Of a stretch of 49,937 nucleotides of DNA, positions 27,572 to 35,056 are shown one piece after another (position 1 is the stretch's first letter; the number at the start of each line of letters is the position of its first letter). A program made the position numbers and the translations under genes. The stretch comes from Vibrio genomosp. F10 str. ZF-129 (GTDB lineage: Bacteria > Pseudomonadota > Gammaproteobacteria > Enterobacterales > Vibrionaceae), in contig NZ_AJYQ02000068.1 of the NCBI RefSeq assembly GCF_000287055.2, positions 1-49,937 of the forward strand, read 5' to 3'. The notes below the pieces were generated by a model. The model was given only the letters and a program-made list of their open reading frames with translations, was not told the DNA's origin and did not search any database.

Positions 27572-29143
27572 ATGAATACTCTTCTAAAAACCATCAATAA
27601 ATGGGCGAAAACCACACCAGAAAACCTAGCTTTTGTTGGTGAGGATAACTCAGGTCAATCGGTTAGAATCAGTTATATTGAACTGCAAGAAAAAATCCTA
27701 AAAACAGCAAAAGCGTTAACAGCACAGAACATCAAAGTACTGGCATTACGTTCACAAAACAGCCCAAACTGGGCAATAATCGACCTAGCGGCCATGCATG
27801 CAAATATTGTCGTTGTGCCTATTCCAACCTTTTTTTCTATCGCGCAGGTGGAGCATACATTACATCAATCTGGCGTTGATGCTTTGATCGGCGATTGGCA
27901 AGCATTCTCAGACTTATCACAAAAAAAGTTCAGTGCGGTTCAGGTTAACAATATTGTCATCGCTGGGCTTCCTCTCATGTTCAGAACCGCCCCTGAGCAG
28001 GTTTCTTATCTCACAGGAACAGGCAAAATCACCTTCACTTCTGGATCAACAGGGCAACCCAAAGGCGTGTGTTTGAGTAACGAGCACCTTTATCAAGTCG
28101 CCAACTCGCTGGCGCAAAGTGTCCGTCACATCGCTCGAACACACCTTGTCTTGCTGCCTCTTTCTACACTTTTAGAAAACATCACGGGCATATACGTCCC
28201 GTTACTCTTAGGAGGAACCTCATACATCCTTCCCGGAGAGCAAACGGGGTTAACGGGGTCCAGCCAGTTTGACACGACTATGTTTGCGAAAGCTTTAGCA
28301 AGAGTAAAGCCCGATAGCTTGGTGTTAACCCCTGCGTTGTTACTTGCACTTATCCAGATCATTCAGCAACAACCTGAGCTTTCAGCCTCCTTGACGTTTG
28401 TCGCGGTTGGTGGCGCAAGGGTTTCATCGCAGCTAATTAATGCGGCGCACTCTTTACACATTCCCGCTTTTGAAGGGTATGGGTTATCAGAATGTGGATC
28501 GGTAGTTTGCCTAAATACACCTTCTCATTTCAAACCAGGCACCAGTGGAAAGCCGTTACCCCATGTGCAGGTGCGTATTGCAGAAGATGGAGAACTGTTA
28601 GTCAGTGGTAATACGGCCCTTGGCTATTTAAATGAGGCATTCGCCCAAGAATGGTTAGCCACAGGAGATTTAGCGCAAATAGACGATCACGGCTACATCA
28701 CCTTATCTGGCCGTAAAAAAAACCTCATCGTCACCGCTTACGGACGAAACATTTCGCCGGAATGGGTGGAATCTGAAGCCCTATCATTCTTGCCAAGTAC
28801 ACCATTAATTGTCACGGGCGATACTCAACAAGCCTTATGTGCGGTGGCCGCAAGTTACAACGGCATTAGCGACGACCTTAACGACGGAAATTGCGACAGT
28901 ATTAAAGCGCAAATAGCAGCGCTAAATAGCACTCTCCCCGATTACGCGCAGATCAGGATGTTGCTGATTATTGAAAATCCACAGGCGATCACTCACTGGT
29001 ACACCGAAAATGGAAAACTCAAACGAGATCAAATCGAGCAAAGCGTTTCTCAGTTTCTGTCTTGTAAAACATCTGAATTAACACTGGATGGCCAAAAGGT
29101 CCAAATAATTGACCTACCATTCCAACAATCTATCGCTTCTTAA
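27572..29143 (+). CDS. AMP-forming acyl ligase (ANL superfamily)
   Basis: A 523-residue adenylating enzyme that activates a carboxylic acid as acyl-AMP and probably transfers it to CoA or another acceptor. The core motifs are present in order: FTSGSTGQPKGV (about 155-166), GYGLSECG, ATGDLA, GRKKNLIVTAYGRNISP, and NGKLKRD near 478-484 with the C-terminal catalytic Lys. The overall look is that of long-chain acyl-CoA or fatty acyl-AMP ligases, somewhat short. No acyl carrier protein is encoded nearby. Its gene lies 7 nt after the haemolysin-family gene and 10 nt before a diiron oxidase gene. The substrate is not readable from sequence. Confidence 0.9.
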   Translation: MNTLLKTINKWAKTTPENLAFVGEDNSGQSVRISYIELQEKILKTAKALTAQNIKVLALRSQNSPNWAIIDLAAMHANIVVVPIPTFFSIAQVEHTLHQSGVDALIGDWQAFSDLSQKKFSAVQVNNIVIAGLPLMFRTAPEQVSYLTGTGKITFTSGSTGQPKGVCLSNEHLYQVANSLAQSVRHIARTHLVLLPLSTLLENITGIYVPLLLGGTSYILPGEQTGLTGSSQFDTTMFAKALARVKPDSLVLTPALLLALIQIIQQQPELSASLTFVAVGGARVSSQLINAAHSLHIPAFEGYGLSECGSVVCLNTPSHFKPGTSGKPLPHVQVRIAEDGELLVSGNTALGYLNEAFAQEWLATGDLAQIDDHGYITLSGRKKNLIVTAYGRNISPEWVESEALSFLPSTPLIVTGDTQQALCAVAASYNGISDDLNDGNCDSIKAQIAALNSTLPDYAQIRMLLIIENPQAITHWYTENGKLKRDQIEQSVSQFLSCKTSELTLDGQKVQIIDLPFQQSIAS

Positions 29144-29153
29144 GGGGAACATT

Positions 29154-29852
29154 ATGACTCTATTTTTCGAACAACTTAAACAACACACTTCATCGGCTCA
29201 GCAGGCCATGTTGACCGCGCCAATTATTACTGAGGTTCAACAAGGGAACATTTCTAAAGAGATATACATTGCCTTCCTTACTCAAGCTTATCACCACGTA
29301 AAACACACCGTACCGTTACTTATGGCGTGTGGCGGGCGATTATCAGACCAATATGAATGGGTTCGTGAAGCCATTGCCGAATACATTGATGAAGAAAAAG
29401 GCCATCAAGAATGGATATTGAATGATATCGAAGCGTGTAATGGTGATGCGCAATCCGTGCGTAATAATCTGGGTGAAGGTGCCATTGGTCAGGCGATTGA
29501 ACTGATGGTGGCGTACCTCTATAACTCTATTGATCGGCATAACCCAATGGCATTGTTTGGTATGGTTTGGGTTTTAGAAGGGACCAGTGTTGGTATTGGG
29601 GGGAGAATGGCAGAACAAATCCAATCCACCCTGAACCTCCCCCCTTCCGCGATGACTTATCTCGTCTCCCACAGTGTGTTAGATCAAGACCATTTGCGCT
29701 TCTTTGAGCTATTGATGAACAAAGTCACCCGCAGCGAAGACCAGAAAGCCATCATTGACTCCGCCAATATGGTGTTTTCACTCTACGGGCAAATGCTTAG
29801 AGCCCTACCCGCTGCCCCAGTAAACAAGCAAAAAAGTCAACAAGCCGCGTGA
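29154..29852 (+). CDS. haem-oxygenase-like diiron enzyme (TenA/UndA-like)
   Basis: A 232-residue all-helical protein of the iron-containing redox enzyme family. Candidate metal ligands sit where this fold places them: His47/48 and His51 (AYHHVKHT), Glu81 and His84 (DEEKGHQEW), Glu142 (LEGTSVG), and the closing H173-x3-D177-x2-H180. Relatives include UndA, which converts fatty acids to terminal alkenes, and various N-oxygenases and desaturases. An oxidation of the acyl group supplied by the ligase is therefore plausible. AAGGGGAA 5 nt before the ATG at 29154 fixes the start; the open frame extending to 29109 overlaps the ligase and is rejected. Actual chemistry is unknown. Confidence 0.85.
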   Translation: MTLFFEQLKQHTSSAQQAMLTAPIITEVQQGNISKEIYIAFLTQAYHHVKHTVPLLMACGGRLSDQYEWVREAIAEYIDEEKGHQEWILNDIEACNGDAQSVRNNLGEGAIGQAIELMVAYLYNSIDRHNPMALFGMVWVLEGTSVGIGGRMAEQIQSTLNLPPSAMTYLVSHSVLDQDHLRFFELLMNKVTRSEDQKAIIDSANMVFSLYGQMLRALPAAPVNKQKSQQAA

Positions 29853-29860
29853 GGTAAACC

Positions 29861-30700
29861 ATGAAAATTAACAACAGCACGATTTTAATTACCGGGGCGA
29901 CTGGCGGTATAGGTCAGGCCATTGCCACTGAGTTAGCCCACAGCGGTGCTCAACTCATTCTCGTAGGACGAAACGAACAAAAACTAATGGCGCTGAAAGC
30001 ATCGCTGCCGAGTGAAAACAATCACACGGTGTTGATCGCAAATATCACGACCTCAGAAGGGCTTGATGTCATAAACCAATACGCGCAAAACAAGTACGCG
30101 GAAAACAAACACACGGGAAACAAACACGCGCGTCTGGGGAAAAAAATCGATGCTCTGATTAATAATGCCGGATGCAATGACTTTTCATTGCTGAGCCACA
30201 AGCATTCAGGACAAATTGAGAAAGAGATTCAGCTCAACCTTATCGCTCCGATTCTTTTGAGCCAATCGGCACTCACTTGGCTAAATCAGCCGGGAATTAT
30301 CCTCAACATTGGTTCAACGTTCGGATCTATTGGTTACCCGGGCTATACCTCCTACTGCGCAGCTAAAGCAGGGCTTCATCGCTTTACAGAATCACTCGAC
30401 AGGGAACTTTTTTTCACGGGTATTCGAGCGTTATATTTAGCGCCAAGGGCAACTAAAACGTCGCTAAATAGTGATGCCGTAGACGAGATGAATCAACAAT
30501 TAGGCAACCAAACCGATGACCCGAAAATTGTCGCACAGCATGTTGTCACAATGTTAGAGAAGGAAATTCCAGCAAAGTGGATAGGCTGGCCAGAAAAACT
30601 ATTTGCACGTATCAACCAACTGTTTCCTAGCGTTGTTTCATCGGCCATTCGAAAACAGCACAAAACCATTCACCAATTTGTAACCCGAGTTAGCCACTAA
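29861..30700 (+). CDS. short-chain dehydrogenase/reductase
   Basis: A 279-residue Rossmann-fold oxidoreductase. TGATGGIG (11-18) binds the cofactor and GRNEQK at the end of strand 2 suggests NADP. NNAG is near 101-104, the catalytic Ser is in NIGSTFGS, and YCAAK holds the Tyr and Lys near 165-169. A lysine- and asparagine-rich insertion at about 76-96 is built from three imperfect 15-bp DNA repeats (30084-30128), which looks like a recent expansion in a surface loop. It starts 8 nt after the diiron enzyme gene. It would reduce or oxidise a carbonyl or hydroxyl made by the preceding enzymes. Confidence 0.9.
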   Translation: MKINNSTILITGATGGIGQAIATELAHSGAQLILVGRNEQKLMALKASLPSENNHTVLIANITTSEGLDVINQYAQNKYAENKHTGNKHARLGKKIDALINNAGCNDFSLLSHKHSGQIEKEIQLNLIAPILLSQSALTWLNQPGIILNIGSTFGSIGYPGYTSYCAAKAGLHRFTESLDRELFFTGIRALYLAPRATKTSLNSDAVDEMNQQLGNQTDDPKIVAQHVVTMLEKEIPAKWIGWPEKLFARINQLFPSVVSSAIRKQHKTIHQFVTRVSH

Positions 30701-30711
30701 TAAGGATATTA

Positions 30712-31404
30712 ATGATGAATACCACAAAACTGGCTTTTAATTTAACAGTATGTAGAATCTTCACAATCTCGAACACCCTCAAGGCATACTGCACCTTAAC
30801 GATTGGTTTAGCCCTGTTTTCAGCGAACGCGTTTGCCAGCATGCCTCCGCTTGAAGATGTGCAAAAAACCTGGGCTGAATGCCAATACCGCACTCCTGAT
30901 AGCGATGATAAAGAGCGTTGCTTCCATCGAGCCATCGCAAAAACTGACCGTTATCTGAGCCGCTCACCAGATAACTCTGAACTGACGGTTTGGCTTGCAA
31001 TCAATAAGGCCTCCTTAGCAGGCGCTCAGGGCGGTTTAGGGGCTCTATCTTTGGCCAAAGAAGCGAAATCTCTACTTGAAAAGGTCATTGAAACGTCGCC
31101 GCAAACATTAAATGGCTCTGCTTACACCAGTTTAGGCTCTTTATACTATAAGGTGCCAGGATGGCCAATTGGGTTTGGTGATGATGACAAAGCCGAAGAA
31201 ATGTTAAAAACAGCGTTAGAGATCAATCCAAAAGGTATCGATCCAAACTATTTTTATGGGGATTACCTTGCTGAAGAAGGCCGAGAGAAAGAAGCGAAGA
31301 TCTATCTTGCTCGCGCCATGCAAGCGCCAATACGCCCTGATCGCCCATTGGCCGATGAGGGCAGAAAACTAGACATTGAAGCAACACTAAGGAAAATGAA
31401 ATAG
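30712..31404 (+). CDS. exported TPR-repeat protein
   Basis: A 230-residue protein with a long N-terminal segment ending in a hydrophobic core and ANAFA before Ser-Met-Pro-Pro, a likely signal peptidase I site near residue 43. The mature part has tetratricopeptide-like helices, with LLEKVIETSPQTLNGSAYTSLGSLY and AEEMLKTALEINPKGID as the clearest, split here by spacing. Two cysteines early in the mature part (ECQY and RCFH) could form a disulphide. It lies 11 nt after the SDR gene and only 3 nt before the response regulator, so it is a periplasmic member of the same operon. It may be a sensor accessory, a scaffold or an export helper; there is no enzyme motif. Confidence 0.8.
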   Translation: MMNTTKLAFNLTVCRIFTISNTLKAYCTLTIGLALFSANAFASMPPLEDVQKTWAECQYRTPDSDDKERCFHRAIAKTDRYLSRSPDNSELTVWLAINKASLAGAQGGLGALSLAKEAKSLLEKVIETSPQTLNGSAYTSLGSLYYKVPGWPIGFGDDDKAEEMLKTALEINPKGIDPNYFYGDYLAEEGREKEAKIYLARAMQAPIRPDRPLADEGRKLDIEATLRKMK

Positions 31405-31407
31405 CCT

Positions 31408-32064
31408 ATGCGCTTATTACTCGTAGAAGATGACAAACTATTGGGTGTCTCTATGGTGACGTCATTAACTCGCCATGGATACACCGTAGACTGGGTTGAA
31501 AGGGGATCAGGAGTGACAAGTGCTCTAAAAACGGAGGTATTTACAGCCGTGATTTTGGATCTCACTCTACCCGACATTGATGGTTTAGAAGTCCTGCGGA
31601 ATATTCGCCGAGCAGGATTCACACTGCCAGTGACGATACTGACAGCCAGAGACGACATACGAGACAGAGTTCAAGGTTTAGATGGTGGCGCCGACGATTA
31701 CTTGGGTAAACCTTTCGCGTTAGAAGAGTTACTGGCCCGGCTACGAGTGTTAATTCGACGCCAATCTGGCTGCGCCGACGAAATCATTCAAGTGGGATTG
31801 CTGTCGTTGTCGTTATCGGAACAGTCGATTCGTTATGACGGTGCACCGCTCAACCTCACTCGTAATGAGTTCAAAATTCTCACCAGCTTCATGACCAACG
31901 TGGGGCGTGTTCAAAGTAAAGAGCAGTTACAACAATCACTTCATGGCTGGGATGAAGGCGCCAGTGATAATGCGATTGAGGTGCACATTCATAATCTACG
32001 TAAAAAGGCGCCAAACGTTGTCATTAAAAACATTCGTGGTGTAGGGTACATTCTTGAAAAATAA
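31408..32064 (+). CDS. OmpR-family response regulator, QseB/PmrA type
   Basis: A 218-residue regulator. The receiver domain carries the acidic pair ED near residues 7-9, phospho-acceptor Asp51 (ILDLTLPDIDG) and Lys101 in GADDYLGKPF. A winged-helix DNA-binding domain follows (LNLTRNEFKIL, then NAIEVHIHNLRKK and IRGVGYIL). The sequence belongs to the QseB/PmrA/TctD subfamily, whose members bind direct repeats with 11-bp spacing. That is exactly what lies in front of the operon at 26867-26905. In V. cholerae the related VprA/CarR controls lipid A modification and polymyxin resistance. It overlaps the kinase gene by 11 bases. I infer positive autoregulation. Confidence 0.93.
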   Translation: MRLLLVEDDKLLGVSMVTSLTRHGYTVDWVERGSGVTSALKTEVFTAVILDLTLPDIDGLEVLRNIRRAGFTLPVTILTARDDIRDRVQGLDGGADDYLGKPFALEELLARLRVLIRRQSGCADEIIQVGLLSLSLSEQSIRYDGAPLNLTRNEFKILTSFMTNVGRVQSKEQLQQSLHGWDEGASDNAIEVHIHNLRKKAPNVVIKNIRGVGYILEK

Positions 32065-33466
32065 AAAGCCGTATTCGATCAAACGCCAACTCACTCTGTC
32101 TGTCTGCATGTTGGTCAGCGCCCTGCTCATTATCGCTCTCTATTTTAGCTTTCAATCTGCGAAGCATGAAGTTGAAGAAGTTTACGATGCAAGGCTTGGA
32201 CAATCCGCCAAGCTAATGCTCTTTACTCTGTCTACTGCAACAGACAAACAAACACTGTCTAGCCACATCACACAGTTCGAACAATGGATGGCCAATATCG
32301 ATCAGCTCGCGCAACACGATGAAGACGAGGCGACAACATTCGGCCACCCCTATGAACAAAATCTCGTCTTTCAATTTTACCGCAACAATGCACTGCTTTG
32401 GAGCTCTTCCTCCCACGTTAATCCGTTATCTTCTTCCGCGAATGACAGCGGTTACGCAGACGTGCTACAGGAAGGAATTGAATGGAGAACATTCCAGCTC
32501 TCTTTTCCTAGCTCCACTGACCAAAGTGAATACGTTGTTGTCGCCGAAAAACAAGCAATCAGGCAAGAAATCATTAGTGAAATTGCCCTGTCCACTTCCA
32601 TTGAACAGTTTTTACTCCTACCGACTTTATTGCTGTTACTATTTTGGTTGATCGACAAATACTTTCGTCCAATTAGCGAGCTGAGAACGGCCATAACCCA
32701 ACGCAATGTTCACCATTTGGACCGAATCCATGTGAATCAACACACCTTAGAACTTGATCCATTAGTCGATGCCCTAAACTCGTTGCTATCAGAACTTGAA
32801 CTCGCGTGGCAACGAGAAAAACGTTTTACCCATGCCGCGGCACATGAACTAAAAACACCGTTAACGATCTTACGCCTAAACGTAGAAAATGCACTGCAAA
32901 GTAACGACCCAGAGCAATTACACGGTGACTTACAAAATATCTTACAAGGCATTGAAAGAACCGATCGACTGATTCATCAGTTGCTTACCCTAGCCAAAGT
33001 AGACAGTCTTTCAGAGCGTATTTTTGATCCCGTCGAACTCATGCCTCTTTTACAAACCGTTATTGCAGATCTCGCCCCACTCGCTTTGAGACAAAATCAA
33101 GACATCAGTCTAAACCCATTTCAAGCTCAACTTTCTGGCGATAAAATGCTGCTAGAGGTGCTATTTCGGAACCTCATTGATAACGCCATTCGGTACTCAG
33201 GAACACACAGTGAAATTCTGGTCAGTGTTACTCAAGAGCAACACTCGACCAAAGTATTCGTTACAGACAGTGGACCAGAAATACCCCAAGAAACACGTGA
33301 AAGAATGTTTGAACAGTTTTATCGCGGCCAATCAGAAAAAGGCGATGGAGCGGGTTTGGGAATGGCAATTTGCAACGACATTGCTGTATTGCATAGTGCA
33401 ACGATTGAGATTGCCCCAAGAACCAACAGTGTAAATACCTTTGTCGTGAGCTTTGCCAACGGCTAG
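32054..33466 (+). CDS. QseC/PmrB-like sensor histidine kinase
   Basis: A 470-residue membrane kinase. TM1 is near residues 15-32 and a periplasmic domain spans ~35-175. The latter contains an acidic run (QHDEDEATTF) that could sense cations or cationic peptides, as in PmrB. TM2 (FLLLPTLLLLLFWLI) follows near 180. The phospho-acceptor is His264 in HAAAHELKTPL, the N box is NLIDNAIRYS, and glycine boxes DSGPE and GAGLGMAI complete the ATPase. It is the last gene of the operon and the partner of the overlapping regulator. Its signal is unknown. The acidic periplasmic patch and PmrB likeness favour metals, pH or antimicrobial peptides. Confidence 0.93.
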   Translation: MKNKKPYSIKRQLTLSVCMLVSALLIIALYFSFQSAKHEVEEVYDARLGQSAKLMLFTLSTATDKQTLSSHITQFEQWMANIDQLAQHDEDEATTFGHPYEQNLVFQFYRNNALLWSSSSHVNPLSSSANDSGYADVLQEGIEWRTFQLSFPSSTDQSEYVVVAEKQAIRQEIISEIALSTSIEQFLLLPTLLLLLFWLIDKYFRPISELRTAITQRNVHHLDRIHVNQHTLELDPLVDALNSLLSELELAWQREKRFTHAAAHELKTPLTILRLNVENALQSNDPEQLHGDLQNILQGIERTDRLIHQLLTLAKVDSLSERIFDPVELMPLLQTVIADLAPLALRQNQDISLNPFQAQLSGDKMLLEVLFRNLIDNAIRYSGTHSEILVSVTQEQHSTKVFVTDSGPEIPQETRERMFEQFYRGQSEKGDGAGLGMAICNDIAVLHSATIEIAPRTNSVNTFVVSFANG

Positions 33467-33520
33467 TCTTGTTGATGCCAACACTCTCACTTTCAACGGC
33501 GAGACCTACCGCCGCTTTGT

Positions 33521-34180
33521 TCAGCTCAGACGTCTTTGTATCCACTGTGAAATGTCGTTAATTTGCTGGGCACAAACACAGTGCTCCATCGCATACTGAT
33601 GATAAGCGGGCTGATAGCCTTTACTTTGAAGAGCGTTAAGTGCCTGCTCACCCAATTGCGGAACCACCACAGGGTCAAGAGTTCCATGCATAATATTGAT
33701 ATCAATATGTTTATTACTCTCGTGGAGTTCAATCGTCTCTTTGGTCGCAAAATACGTCGACATCGCAAGTAACCCTGCCAGCGGCTGTGGGTATGTCAGT
33801 GCCGCTTGGTAAGCAACCGCGCCACCCTGAGAAAAACCAGCAAGAATAATGCGATCAGATTTGATCCCACGCTCAATCTCACGGTCAATCAATGCTTGCA
33901 CCGCGCTTGCAGACGCATTTAATTGTGGTAAATCGACCTTACGCTCAACGCTCATATCTAAAATGTCGTACCAAGCAGGCATGACCATTCCGCCATTGAT
34001 GGTGACGGGAATCGAAGGTGAATGAGGAAATATAAATCGAATCGCGCACGCTTTAGGAAGAGCTAACTCTCTTACGATAGGTTCAAAATCATGGCCATCG
34101 GCCCCTAATCCGTGCAACCAAATAACAGAAGCATTTGCTGTGGTCTTTGGTTCAACTTCCGCTGTCAATAAAGTCGTCAT
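33521..34180 (-). CDS. carboxylesterase, alpha/beta hydrolase (phospholipase/carboxylesterase family)
   Basis: A 219-residue cytoplasmic serine hydrolase related to Pseudomonas carboxylesterase II and acyl-protein thioesterases. WLHGLGADGHDFEP (oxyanion side) is near 24-37. The nucleophile Ser lies in GFSQGGAVAYQ. The acid is Asp in MHGTLDPVVV, and His in AMEHCVC closes the triad. The length is typical. It converges with the kinase gene, 54 bases between stops, and is transcribed away from the LysE gene. Natural substrates are short-chain esters or thioesters. Whether it acts on the product of the adjacent acyl operon is speculation based on position only. Confidence 0.9.
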   Translation of the reverse strand: MTTLLTAEVEPKTTANASVIWLHGLGADGHDFEPIVRELALPKACAIRFIFPHSPSIPVTINGGMVMPAWYDILDMSVERKVDLPQLNASASAVQALIDREIERGIKSDRIILAGFSQGGAVAYQAALTYPQPLAGLLAMSTYFATKETIELHESNKHIDINIMHGTLDPVVVPQLGEQALNALQSKGYQPAYHQYAMEHCVCAQQINDISQWIQRRLS

Positions 34181-34358
34181 TGTTGCTCTCTTTGCCGTTG
34201 ATATAGGAAAATCGCTTTAGTCTACCGCTAATCGGTTATTGCGCCCACATCTGTTTGCCTCATCGACTCATTATGCTTCATCAACTCATATTGATATTGG
34301 CTTTAGTCAGGCATTGCTTTATGTTAACGACACATTTAATAATAAAAATATAACGATT

Positions 34359-34979
34359 ATGAATACCGCTTTGCTGGGAATGTTCATTCCAACCTTTTTC
34401 TTTGTCTCGATCACTCCAGGCATGTGTATGACGCTCGCACTCACATTGGGTATGAGCATTGGCTATCGCCGCGCCTTATGGATGATGGCCGGTGAACTTG
34501 TGGGCGTCGGCTTGGTTGCTGTTGCAGCGGTATTGGGTATTGCAGCGGTCATGCTCAATTACCCCTGGTTGTTTGTCGCACTCAAATTCATTGGTGGTAG
34601 CTACCTATTTTATTTGGGCATACAGATGTGGCGTTCGAGAGGAAAGCTAGCCATCAACCTCGATGACACATCGCCCGTCACACACAGTGATTGGGACTTG
34701 GTGGTTCAAGGCTTTGTGACAGCCATTGCCAACCCGAAAGGCTGGGCCTTTATGATTTCACTCTTGCCGCCCTTTATCGATCAAAGTGCTGATTTAGCGC
34801 CTCAATTGGTTGTCTTGGTTTCGATCATTCTTTTGTTCGAGTTCATCTGCATGACGCTGTACGCCACTGGTGGTAAAGGGTTGAAGCGTCTATTAGGTCA
34901 GTCACAAAATGTGCGATTAATGAACAGAATTGCAGGAACCCTAATGATGGGCGTCGGTGTTTGGTTATTTTTGACTTAA
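34359..34979 (+). CDS. LysE/RhtB family amino acid exporter
   Basis: A 206-residue inner-membrane exporter with about six helices. It opens with LLGMFIPTFFFVSITPGMCMTLALTLGMSIG, the family signature region, here quoted loosely; TPG is the conserved helix-breaking motif. KFIGGSYLFYLGIQMWR and TAIANPKGWAFM are also family hallmarks. The open frame extends upstream to 34239, but those 40 residues are polar and unlike the family, so the ATG at 34359 is chosen although its ribosome binding site is weak. It is divergent from the esterase gene and convergent with the GGDEF-EAL gene. The substrate, an amino acid or homoserine lactone, cannot be specified. Confidence 0.88.
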   Translation: MNTALLGMFIPTFFFVSITPGMCMTLALTLGMSIGYRRALWMMAGELVGVGLVAVAAVLGIAAVMLNYPWLFVALKFIGGSYLFYLGIQMWRSRGKLAINLDDTSPVTHSDWDLVVQGFVTAIANPKGWAFMISLLPPFIDQSADLAPQLVVLVSIILLFEFICMTLYATGGKGLKRLLGQSQNVRLMNRIAGTLMMGVGVWLFLT

Positions 34980-34992
34980 TACAAGGTATGCA

Positions 34993-35053
34993 GACCGGCG
35001 CCCTCTTTCGCCGGTCAAAGCAGTGAAGCCATTAATGAAATGTGGCTCACTGC
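34993..35053. terminator. hairpins between convergent genes
   Basis: GACCGGCG (34993-35000) pairs perfectly with 35009-35016 across an 8-nt loop. A second imperfect stem follows (CAGTGAAGCCA with a one-base bulge, about 35022-35053). Neither has a strong T run, so the terminator call rests on position between two convergent genes. Confidence 0.45.
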
Positions 35054-35056
35054 CCT

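Noticed and set aside
34239..34358. N-terminal 40-residue extension of the LysE exporter
   Set aside because: The extension is polar, has no family likeness and would precede the first membrane helix unusually far; the ATG at 34359 gives the standard length.
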